In this document: positions 1-5,171 of the stretch, one piece after another | How positions within the stretch are numbered: position 1 is the stretch's first letter | How the letters are laid out: every line of letters begins with the position of its first letter | Origin: Rhodanobacteraceae bacterium | GTDB lineage: Bacteria > Pseudomonadota > Gammaproteobacteria > Xanthomonadales > Rhodanobacteraceae | Direction of reading: 5' to 3' | Assembly: GCA_025924775.1 (NCBI GenBank) | Contig: JAICHS010000185.1 | Span: 1 to 5,171 of the forward strand | Length of the DNA stretch: 5,171 nt | The notes under the pieces: generated by a model | What the model saw: only the letters and a program-made list of their open reading frames with translations | Databases searched by the model: none | Told to the model about the DNA's origin: nothing | Position numbers and translations under genes: made by a program

Positions 1-391
1 CGGCCGCCACCGCGGAGGGCTTCGGCGTCGGTGCAGGTGCGCTGGCCGCCGGCACGGAAGCCGCGGCACTGGCCACGGGACTGGTGGTCGCCTCGATGGG
101 CAGGCCGGAGCTGATCGGCTGCAAGGCCGGCGTCGGCTGTCCGTTGAGGTTCAGCGTCGCGACGTGATCGGGGTCGGCAACGGCCGCAGCGGTGCTGGAA
201 CCCGCGCTGGCGCCGTCCGGCCCGACCCGCAGCACCCGCGTCTGCAGCTCACCACTGGGTTCCGGCGCCATCTTCGTGCCGGTCGATTGCGAGCCCGGGT
301 TGGAGCCCGGCAGCAACATCGGCACGAAGATCACCGCCAGCGCGATCAACACCGCCGCACCAAGCAGACGTTTTTTCAAGCCTGAATCCAT
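1..391 (-). CDS. dedD: DedD-like SPOR-domain cell-division protein, N-terminal part (3' end cut by window edge)
   Basis: Translating the minus strand from the ATG at 391 gives an open frame of 130 residues that runs off the left edge. It begins MDSGLKKRLLGAAVLIALAV: a short basic cytoplasmic end, then one membrane anchor at about residues 8-27. After that comes a long Ala/Pro/Ser/Thr-rich stretch with no predicted fold. This matches the layout of E. coli DedD, whose N-terminus has the same K-x-R-L-x-G...VL-x-AL-x-VI pattern. DedD is an inner-membrane protein with a periplasmic linker and a C-terminal SPOR domain that binds denuded septal peptidoglycan. The SPOR domain itself would lie beyond the window, so it is inferred and not seen. 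Position supports the call: E. coli has accD-folC-dedD in this order. The gene starts 87 nt after folC. No convincing Shine-Dalgarno precedes the ATG, and a possible promoter lies over the folC stop codon. Confidence 0.85.
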   Translation of the reverse strand, partial: MDSGLKKRLLGAAVLIALAVIFVPMLLPGSNPGSQSTGTKMAPEPSGELQTRVLRVGPDGASAGSSTAAAVADPDHVATLNLNGQPTPALQPISSGLPIEATTSPVASAAASVPAASAPAPTPKPSAVAA

Positions 392-477
392 GTAGTTACA
401 CCACGAGACGAATCTGCTGGCATTGGGCGGCATGTCGCACCGCGTCCGCTCGAACGCCCAAAGGCCGGGTGCCCGGA

Positions 478-483
478 ATTATA
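478..483 (-). promoter_or_regulatory. possible -10 element upstream of dedD
   Basis: The minus strand reads TATAAT here, a perfect sigma-70 -10 hexamer. It is notable in such GC-rich sequence. It overlaps the last sense codon and stop of folC and lies about 87 nt before the dedD ATG, so it could give dedD its own transcript. No good -35 is present: GTGCTG at a 16-nt spacing matches TTGACA at only two positions. The element may therefore be chance, because the hexamer partly reflects the GTA-TAA codon pair. Confidence 0.3.
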
Positions 484-1801
484 CGCGACCGACCTGCCGC
501 AGCACCGGCGCCACCACGTGAAAGCTGCCGAACGCGATGATGCGGTCCGCTGGCGCGGCTTCCGCCCGCGCGGCCGCCAGCGCCGCCGGAATGTCCGGGT
601 ACTCGGCCAGCACCGCGGCGGGCCATGCCGCACGCAGGCGGGCCGCCAGCCGCGCGGTAGTTTCGCCGCGCGGCGATTCGTCCTGCAGCCCCGCGACGTA
701 CCAGCGGCCGATGCGCGCGCCCAGCGCCGCCACCACGCTTTCGATGTCCTTGTCGGCAAGCGCGCCATACACCGCGCGCGTCACGCCCGCCACCGCGTGC
801 CGGTCCAGCCAGTGTGCCAGCTCGCGCGCCGCCTGCGGGTTGTGGCCCACGTCCACCACGAGGTCCGGATGCGTGTCCAAGTGTTGCAGGCGTCCGGGCA
901 GCAGCGGCCCGGTACCGTCGCCGGCCGGCGCTTTCTCCAGCGCGTGGGTGTTCCAGTGCACCCGCCCGCCCAACGCGTGCAGCGCCGCGATCGCGGACGC
1001 CGCATTGTGGAACTGGAACGCACCTTCGAGCGCCAATTCGCCGTGCAGCACGATGTCCGACCCCGTGCCGGCGGCCGGCGCGACGTAACGCGCCTGCGTG
1101 GCATCGCGATGCCACCATGCCAGCGCCCCGGGTTCGGGTGACCAGCCGAAGTCGCGCCCCAGCATTTCCACCTGCGCGCCGATGGCGTGCGCGTGCGCCA
1201 GCAACGATTGTGGTGGATCGGTTTCACCCAGGATCGCCGGACGACCCGCGCGCAGGATGCCGGCCTTTTCGCGTCCGATCGACTCGCGGTCGGGGCCCAG
1301 GTATTCCATGTGGTCCAGGTCCACCGTGACCACGACGGAACAATCCGCGTCGATGATGTTGACCGCGTCCAGCCGCCCCCCCAGCCCGACTTCCAACACC
1401 GCGACGTCCAGGTTCGCCCGCGCGAACACGTCGAAGGCGGCCAGCGTGCCGAATTCGAAATAGGTCAGCGTGGTATCGCCGCGCGCGGCCTCCACGCGTT
1501 CGAATGCCGCCACCAGCAGCGCGTCATCGGCGTCGGCACCCGCCACGCGCACGCGCTCGTTGTAGCGCAGGATGTGCGGCGAGGTGTAGGCGCCCACGCG
1601 CATCCCGCCCGCGCTCAGCATCGCTTTCAGAAACGCGACGGTCGAGCCCTTGCCGTTGGTGCCCCCCACCGTGATCACGACCGGTGCCGGCCGTCGCGCA
1701 CCCATCCGCCACCAGACTTCGCGCACGCGGTCAAGGCCGAGATCGATGCCCTGCGCGTGAAGGTGTTGCTGGTAGGCGAGCCACTCGTCGAGGGTTTTCA
1801 T
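479..1801 (-). CDS. folC: bifunctional dihydrofolate synthase / folylpolyglutamate synthase
   Basis: This encodes 440 residues (E. coli FolC has 422). FolC is a cytosolic Mur-ligase-family enzyme that adds L-glutamate to dihydropteroate to make dihydrofolate, then extends the gamma-glutamyl tail of folates, using ATP. Visible landmarks are the ATP-binding P-loop GGTNGKGS (residues 46-53), TSPH (73-76) followed by YNERVRV, FEFGTLAAFDVF (115-126), the family signature EVGLGGRLDAVN (137-148), DLDHMEYLG (161-169), and REKAGI with Lys179 at the position of the carbamylated lysine. The C-terminal Mur-ligase domain shows LLPGRLQ and DVGHNP. All are intact, so it should be active. The ATG at 1801 gives MKTLDEWLAYQQ, which aligns with the usual family start. 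A GTG four codons upstream (1811-1813) has a better Shine-Dalgarno and is a real alternative. The gene lies between accD and dedD, as in E. coli. Confidence 0.96.
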   Translation of the reverse strand: MKTLDEWLAYQQHLHAQGIDLGLDRVREVWWRMGARRPAPVVITVGGTNGKGSTVAFLKAMLSAGGMRVGAYTSPHILRYNERVRVAGADADDALLVAAFERVEAARGDTTLTYFEFGTLAAFDVFARANLDVAVLEVGLGGRLDAVNIIDADCSVVVTVDLDHMEYLGPDRESIGREKAGILRAGRPAILGETDPPQSLLAHAHAIGAQVEMLGRDFGWSPEPGALAWWHRDATQARYVAPAAGTGSDIVLHGELALEGAFQFHNAASAIAALHALGGRVHWNTHALEKAPAGDGTGPLLPGRLQHLDTHPDLVVDVGHNPQAARELAHWLDRHAVAGVTRAVYGALADKDIESVVAALGARIGRWYVAGLQDESPRGETTARLAARLRAAWPAAVLAEYPDIPAALAAARAEAAPADRIIAFGSFHVVAPVLRQVGRV

Positions 1802-1981
1802 GGCGTGCGGCACAAGGGTGGCCTCGCCTTTGGTGGCTTCCCTGCGGCCGTGCAAACGGAAACCATCCGTGCCCAGGGGCGGAGCGCGGGAAATGCTGTG
1901 GACGCCATTCGCTCGCCGTTGCGTGACGCAGTGGCATGCAGGCGCATGCGACGCACACCGCCAAGCGAGTCGCCCAAGGCG
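1802..1981 (-). other. accD-folC intergenic spacer with a small hairpin
   Basis: This 180-nt stretch is the longest one without a gene. No convincing promoter is visible. At 1934-1949 the sequence GCATGC-AGGC-GCATGC can form a 6-bp stem with a 4-nt loop, 33-48 nt beyond the accD stop codon. No T-tract follows on the minus strand, so it does not look like an intrinsic terminator. It might stabilise the accD mRNA 3' end or mark a processing point, which is speculative. Read-through from accD into folC is the simplest arrangement. Confidence 0.4.
1822..1830 (-). promoter_or_regulatory. Shine-Dalgarno-like site that may decide the folC start
   Basis: The minus strand reads AAGGCGAGG. Its GAGG is 8 nt before a GTG (1811-1813) in the folC frame, a near-ideal spacing, but 20 nt before the ATG at 1801, which is too far. 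If this site is used, FolC starts at the GTG and gains four residues (fMet-Pro-His-Ala) before the annotated Met. Confidence 0.4.
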
Positions 1982-2845
1982 TTACGCCACCTTCGCGCGG
2001 TGCGTCAGGATCGCCAGCAGCTCGGCGATGCGGTCGCGCAATTCGCGACGGTCGCAGATCATGTCGATGGCGCCGTGCTCCAGCAGGAACTCGGAACGCT
2101 GGAAACCTTCCGGCAGCGTTTCGCGCACGGTCTGCTCGATCACGCGCGGACCGGCGAACCCGATCAGCGCCTTGGGCTCGGCGATGTGGATGTCGCCCAG
2201 CATCGCGAGACTGGCGGACACACCGCCCGTGGTGGGATGCGTCAGCACCACGACGTAGGGCAGGCCCGCGCCGCGCAGGCGCGCCAGCGCAGCCGAGGTC
2301 TTGGCCATCTGCATCAGCGATTGCAGGCCTTCCTGCATGCGCGCACCACCGGTCGCGGTGAAGCAGACGAACGCGGCCCTGTCGCGCAACCCGGCTTCGG
2401 CCGCGCGCGTGATCTTTTCACCGACGACCGAGCCCATCGAACCGCCCATGTAGGCAAACTCGAATGCGCAGGCAACCACGGGCATGCCCTTCAGCGCGCC
2501 GCGGATCGAGACCAGCGCGTCCTTTTCGCCACTGTTTTTCTGCGCCGACAGGATGCGATCACGGTATTTCTTGGAGTCCTTGAACTTCAGCGCGTCGACC
2601 GGCGTCAGCCCGGCGTCTAGTTCCGTGCCGCCCGCGTCCAGGAATGCCGTCAGCCGCGCCCGCGCGCCGATCGGATGATGGTGCCCGCACTTCGGACACA
2701 CCATCAGATTGCGCTCAAGCTCGGGCCGATACAGTCCGATGCCGCAACCGGAACACTTTTCCCAGACACCTTCCGGCACCTTGCCGTGGCCGGCGGTGCC
2801 CTCGGTGCGGATCTTCGGCGTGGTCAGTTTCTGCAGCCAGGACAC
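1982..2845 (-). CDS. accD: acetyl-CoA carboxylase carboxyltransferase subunit beta
   Basis: This encodes 287 residues (E. coli AccD has 304). AccD pairs with AccA as an alpha2-beta2 carboxyltransferase that moves the carboxyl group from biotin on AccB to acetyl-CoA, making malonyl-CoA for fatty-acid synthesis in the cytosol. The N-terminal zinc ribbon is complete: Cys31, Cys34, Cys50 and Cys53 in CSGC and CPKC. The crotonase-like carboxyltransferase core shows FEFAYMGGSMGSVVGEK (128-144), TATGGARMQEGLQSLMQMAK (from 163), then HPTTGGVSASLAMLGDIHIA and GFAGPRVIEQT. All are highly conserved in the family. The start is a GTG at 2843-2845 giving MSWLQKL, the characteristic AccD N-terminus; an in-frame TGA 21 nt upstream excludes a much longer protein. 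No strong Shine-Dalgarno is seen. The usual xanthomonad neighbour upstream would be trpA. Here a putative oxidase/NOR operon ends only 48 nt upstream. Confidence 0.97.
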   Translation of the reverse strand: MSWLQKLTTPKIRTEGTAGHGKVPEGVWEKCSGCGIGLYRPELERNLMVCPKCGHHHPIGARARLTAFLDAGGTELDAGLTPVDALKFKDSKKYRDRILSAQKNSGEKDALVSIRGALKGMPVVACAFEFAYMGGSMGSVVGEKITRAAEAGLRDRAAFVCFTATGGARMQEGLQSLMQMAKTSAALARLRGAGLPYVVVLTHPTTGGVSASLAMLGDIHIAEPKALIGFAGPRVIEQTVRETLPEGFQRSEFLLEHGAIDMICDRRELRDRIAELLAILTHRAKVA

Positions 2846-2893
2846 AACGGTACCCAGGGTCGTTCAGGCCGCATAGGATACACCGGCCGCAGG

Positions 2894-3496
2894 TCAGGCC
2901 GTCCCGGGCCCTTGCCGGTGCGGCCGCTCCACCTCAATGCGGCCCCACAACAGTTGCCAGCCGAGTACCAACGAAATCGCCACCCCGAGGGCGAGCAGCA
3001 GCTTGCCAAGCCACTGCTGGTCATCCAGAAGGTAGTTGCTGCACAGGCGGACGGGCGATGCGAGGTACAGCCAGCCGAGGCGGAACGCACTCGCGACCAG
3101 TTCGGCCAGGAACACCCCGCGGACCACGAAGCCCATGCGCGGCCAACTCAGCGCGAGCACCGCTCCGACCAGCAGCGGGACGCTCAAGAACTTGGCCAGC
3201 GCCACCCACGGATCGTCAATGGCCGCGTCCATGGCGCGCGGCAGCATCCACACCATCGACGCCAGGGATGCCAGCAGCAACCCGCTGACGCCGCTACGGT
3301 CCCACGCGGACAGGCGTGCGTCGAGCCGTCGCGGCAGGGCCTGCACCACCAGCCATCCGGCCACGGCCAGCAGCGGAATCTGCACCAGCATCTGCAGCGT
3401 CATCGTGGCCGTCAAGGCACGCTGCATCGGCGGCAGGGCCAGCGCGACCCACAGCACCGCCCCGATGCCTGCCTGATGGGCGGGAGCGATCCTCAT
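2894..3496 (-). CDS. multi-pass membrane protein of the oxidase/NOR operon (orf1-like, possibly distant CtaG-type assembly factor)
   Basis: A 200-residue protein made almost wholly of hydrophobic segments. About six membrane helices can be drawn, near residues 9-28, 32-53, 68-87, 97-117, 121-146 and 161-184. Its start ATG overlaps the stop of the SCO1 gene as ATGA and has no Shine-Dalgarno, so translation is probably coupled. I do not recognise a characterised family with certainty. Two stretches recall the caa3_CtaG oxidase-assembly family: TLQMLVQIPLLAVAG (32-47), resembling its H-M-L-Q-H...PLLV-G helix but without the histidines, and NYLLDDQQWLGKLLL (154-168), resembling its D-Q-Q-L-x-G motif. 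The second motif is the stronger hint. The position after subunit I and senC is that of the unnamed orf1 in norSY-senC-orf1 clusters. A role in assembly or metal loading of the neighbouring enzyme is inferred from context. An uncharacterised structural subunit is also possible. Confidence 0.8.
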   Translation of the reverse strand: MRIAPAHQAGIGAVLWVALALPPMQRALTATMTLQMLVQIPLLAVAGWLVVQALPRRLDARLSAWDRSGVSGLLLASLASMVWMLPRAMDAAIDDPWVALAKFLSVPLLVGAVLALSWPRMGFVVRGVFLAELVASAFRLGWLYLASPVRLCSNYLLDDQQWLGKLLLALGVAISLVLGWQLLWGRIEVERPHRQGPGTA

Positions 3497-4110
3497 GGCG
3501 TCAGTGTCGCGGTGACAAAGCGTTCGGCTGCGCGCGAATCGTCCCAGTCGAGGATCGCCACCAGCCGCCCCGCGGGATCCACCACCGCGATCGCGGAATT
3601 GTGGACATAGCCACCCAGGCTGTCCGGGATCGCGACGACACCGAAGGCCTGCATGAGGGTGGCGAGCTCATCCCGGCCGGTCGGGCGCGCCGCGATCCAG
3701 CCCGTACCGCGATCACCCGAGCGCCGCAGGTACGCGGCCAGCTCCGACGGCCCGTCGCGCACGGGATCAAAGCTGATGCTGAGCAACACGACCCCGCCTT
3801 GCGCGAGCGGCCGCGCCAGGCGATTCTGCAGGCGCGCGAATTCGGTACCCTGCAGCGAGCAGTAGGTCGTGCAGCGGGTGTAGATGAAATCGACCAGCAG
3901 CCATTTGCCCCGCAGGCGGGCGAGCGACAAAGTGTCGCCGCGGGCCGTTTGCAGGGCGGCCGGTGGCAGCACGCGCGGATGCTCGCGCACGTCGAGCCGG
4001 CGTGCGGTTTCGGTGGTGAAGGCCCGGAACCCGTCGGTGGCCGCGGCGAGCGTCGCAACGCCCGCCGCGAGGATCACGAGGCTAGCCAGCAGCGTCCGGA
4101 GTACCGACAC
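3493..4110 (-). CDS. senC: SCO1/SenC family copper chaperone (thioredoxin-like)
   Basis: A 205-residue membrane-anchored periplasmic protein. Residues 5-24 form a single hydrophobic N-terminal segment with no lipobox cysteine, so it is a signal anchor. The thioredoxin-like domain carries the copper site: Cys80 and Cys84 in YTRCTTYCS and the distal His170 in GGYVHNS, the CxxxC...H triad of the family. SISFDPVRD (111-119) is a second SCO signature. SCO proteins deliver copper to, or reduce, the CuA centre of subunit II of heme-copper oxidases; a role for CuB has also been proposed. The start is a GTG (4108-4110) with GGGAGG 4 nt upstream. It overlaps the end of the subunit I gene by 29 nt, and its TGA overlaps the next ATG. 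This tight packing ties the chaperone to the neighbouring enzyme. All metal residues are present. Confidence 0.94.
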   Translation of the reverse strand: MSVLRTLLASLVILAAGVATLAAATDGFRAFTTETARRLDVREHPRVLPPAALQTARGDTLSLARLRGKWLLVDFIYTRCTTYCSLQGTEFARLQNRLARPLAQGGVVLLSISFDPVRDGPSELAAYLRRSGDRGTGWIAARPTGRDELATLMQAFGVVAIPDSLGGYVHNSAIAVVDPAGRLVAILDWDDSRAAERFVTATLTP

Positions 4111-5171
4111 CCGACCTCCCGGGCACGGGGGCCCCGGCAGTCGCGGAAGGGGGTGCCTTCAACAAGCCGGCGGCGATCCGGATTGCGAAATACACCATCG
4201 CCAGCACCACCAGGATTGCCCCGATCGAACCGAGCTTGTCGGTAGACGTCCACGCGGGCAGGTGCTCGGCCATGCGTCGGGGCACACTGAGATGCCCGGC
4301 GTCGAGGAATGCCACCAGGAAAATCAGGCCACCGATCACATACACCGGGAAGCCCACGCGGTCGGCCCCCGAGTTGGGTGGCGCGTGCACCCGCTCACCG
4401 ACGAGGTGATACATGAACCCCAGGATCATGGCGAGCACGCCCAGCAGCAGATAGAAATGGAAATGCCCGGGTACCCACTGGGTGTTGTGCATCACGCGGT
4501 TGATGCGGATGGTGCTGTCCAGCACGGCGCCGAATCCTCCGGCCACCCAGCCGAACAGAGACAGCAGCAGCAACCGCGACGGCATGCTCCAGCGCATGTT
4601 CGCGCGGTACAGGTTGGTGAATGCCCCCCACGCGGTCACCACCACCACCGGGAAGCCGGAAGTCCACGACACGATCTGGCCCATGACCAGGAACCAGTGC
4701 GGCTCGGCGTAATCCATCAGCAGGTGGTGGGGGAACACGGTGATCACGAACACCGTGGTCGCGGCCCAGCCCCACACGAACGCGCGCGAAAGCGGGTACG
4801 GCTTGCCGGTGTAGCGCGACAGCAGTTCGTAGATCGCGATCACGCCCATGTAGATCGCGGCGTTGATGTACATGTGGCCGAACCAGTAGGTCAGCGTCTT
4901 GGTGAACAGCGCATCCAGCGCGACTTGTGGATAGAAGATGTTGATCAGGCTCATCACCAGCACCACCGCGCCGGCGATGATCCCGAGCGAGTTCGCGATG
5001 ATCATGCTGGTGCTCGCGACCACCGTTTTCGAGTGGTTGGGATCGACCTTGCCACCGAACAGCCACTGCCAGCCCATCGCCCGGCCGAGATTGCCGTAGA
5101 CCTTGATGATCCCGGCGGCGGCGTCGAGGTAGAAGATCAACTCGCCCACGCCGATCAGCAGGTAGCCCAGC
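4082..5171 (-). CDS. heme-copper oxidase superfamily subunit I, probable sNOR-type (NorS-like) nitric oxide reductase, partial (5' end beyond window)
   Basis: The last 362 residues of subunit I are visible; the frame stays open to the right edge (LGYLLIGVGELI...), so the GTG at 5149 is internal. About eight membrane helices remain, matching helices V-XII of the 12-helix core. CuB ligands are His in YWFGHMYIN (codon 4874-4876) and the pair in FPHHLLMD (4724-4729). HNTQWVPGHFHFY gives the high-spin heme ligand (4463-4465) and the low-spin heme ligand (4457-4459). HNT-x-WVPGHFH and a later SVPRR recall B-type (ba3) oxidases. The Tyr expected four residues after the first CuB His (HxxxY) is Asn (4862-4864), and the C-type Tyr six residues before the HH pair is Val. 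Lack of the cross-linked Tyr is typical of NO reductases in this superfamily. Automated pipelines would probably name it cytochrome c oxidase subunit I. Superfamily membership is near certain; NO reductase activity is inferred. Subunit II is not in view. Confidence 0.93.
   Translation of the reverse strand, partial: LGYLLIGVGELIFYLDAAAGIIKVYGNLGRAMGWQWLFGGKVDPNHSKTVVASTSMIIANSLGIIAGAVVLVMSLINIFYPQVALDALFTKTLTYWFGHMYINAAIYMGVIAIYELLSRYTGKPYPLSRAFVWGWAATTVFVITVFPHHLLMDYAEPHWFLVMGQIVSWTSGFPVVVVTAWGAFTNLYRANMRWSMPSRLLLLSLFGWVAGGFGAVLDSTIRINRVMHNTQWVPGHFHFYLLLGVLAMILGFMYHLVGERVHAPPNSGADRVGFPVYVIGGLIFLVAFLDAGHLSVPRRMAEHLPAWTSTDKLGSIGAILVVLAMVYFAIRIAAGLLKAPPSATAGAPVPGRSGVGTPDAAG
4115..4120 (-). promoter_or_regulatory. 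Shine-Dalgarno for senC inside the subunit I gene
   Basis: The minus strand reads GGGAGG, 4 nt before the GTG at 4108-4110. It lies within the 3' end of the subunit I coding sequence. The spacing is slightly short, but it is the only strong ribosome-binding motif near this start and supports GTG initiation with a 29-nt gene overlap. Confidence 0.55.

Noticed and set aside
465..476. CCGGGTGCCCGG as an intrinsic terminator of folC
   Set aside because: The loop is two bases and no T-run follows on the minus strand.
396..1118. A 240-codon minus-strand frame overlapping the 3' half of folC
   Set aside because: It is an alternative frame inside folC, which has full-length family motifs. The translation is Gly/Arg/Ala-rich and unrecognisable. 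It is not a frameshifted folC, because folC is intact.
1978..1988. GGCGTTACGCC palindrome over the accD stop codon as a terminator
   Set aside because: Only four base pairs with a three-base loop and no T-tract.
1187..2620. A 477-codon open frame on the plus strand spanning folC and accD
   Set aside because: It is the codon-aligned antisense frame of both genes, which share the same phase. Stops there need TTA, CTA or TCA codons in the sense genes, which are rare at this GC content. The protein is Arg/His/Gln-rich with no recognisable domain.
2875..2880. TATCCT as a -10 element for accD
   Set aside because: It matches the consensus at four of six positions, and no -35 is found at 16-18 nt. 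Too weak to annotate.
2675..3610. A 311-codon plus-strand frame opposite accD start, orf1 and the end of senC
   Set aside because: Antisense to well-supported genes, with low-complexity Arg/Gln/His-rich translation; a GC-driven shadow.
5147..5149. GTG as the true start of the heme-copper subunit I gene
   Set aside because: The frame stays open to the window edge with hydrophobic sequence (LGYLLIG). The N-terminal helices, including the helix II low-spin heme ligand, would be missing, so the start must lie outside the window.

Overview
The window is GC-rich (roughly two thirds G+C). All five recognisable protein families lie on the minus strand, so transcription runs from the right edge to the left. 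Gene content and protein sequences suggest a high-GC gammaproteobacterium, most likely of the Xanthomonadales/Lysobacterales (Rhodanobacteraceae-like). The strongest support is the accD-folC-dedD order, which is the classical gammaproteobacterial arrangement, plus the wording of the FolC and DedD N-termini. The taxon is an inference, not something read directly.

Right half, bases about 2894-5171, in transcription order: (1) the C-terminal two thirds of a heme-copper oxidase superfamily subunit I, cut by the right edge; (2) a SCO1/SenC copper chaperone that overlaps it by 29 nt; (3) a 200-residue multi-pass membrane protein whose ATG overlaps the SCO1 stop codon (ATGA). These three form a tightly coupled terminal-oxidase-type operon. 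Subunit I keeps all visible metal-ligand histidines but has Asn where A- and B-type oxygen reductases carry the cross-linked catalytic Tyr. The C-type Tyr position is Val. With the neighbours senC and a small membrane ORF, this matches the sNOR type of nitric oxide reductase (the norSY-senC-orf1 clusters known from ammonia oxidisers) better than an ordinary oxygen reductase. This is the most interesting part of the window.

Left half, bases 1-2845, in transcription order: accD (acetyl-CoA carboxylase carboxyltransferase beta subunit), a 180-nt spacer, folC (dihydrofolate/folylpolyglutamate synthase), an 87-nt spacer, and the N-terminal part of a DedD-like SPOR-domain cell-division protein cut by the left edge. 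These are housekeeping genes for fatty-acid synthesis, folate metabolism and septation.

Only 48 nt separate the putative NOR/oxidase operon from accD, with no recognisable terminator between them. I see no RNA genes, insertion sequences, CRISPR arrays or long repeats. The plus strand holds only antisense shadow ORFs. No stretch over 300 nt lacks a gene.
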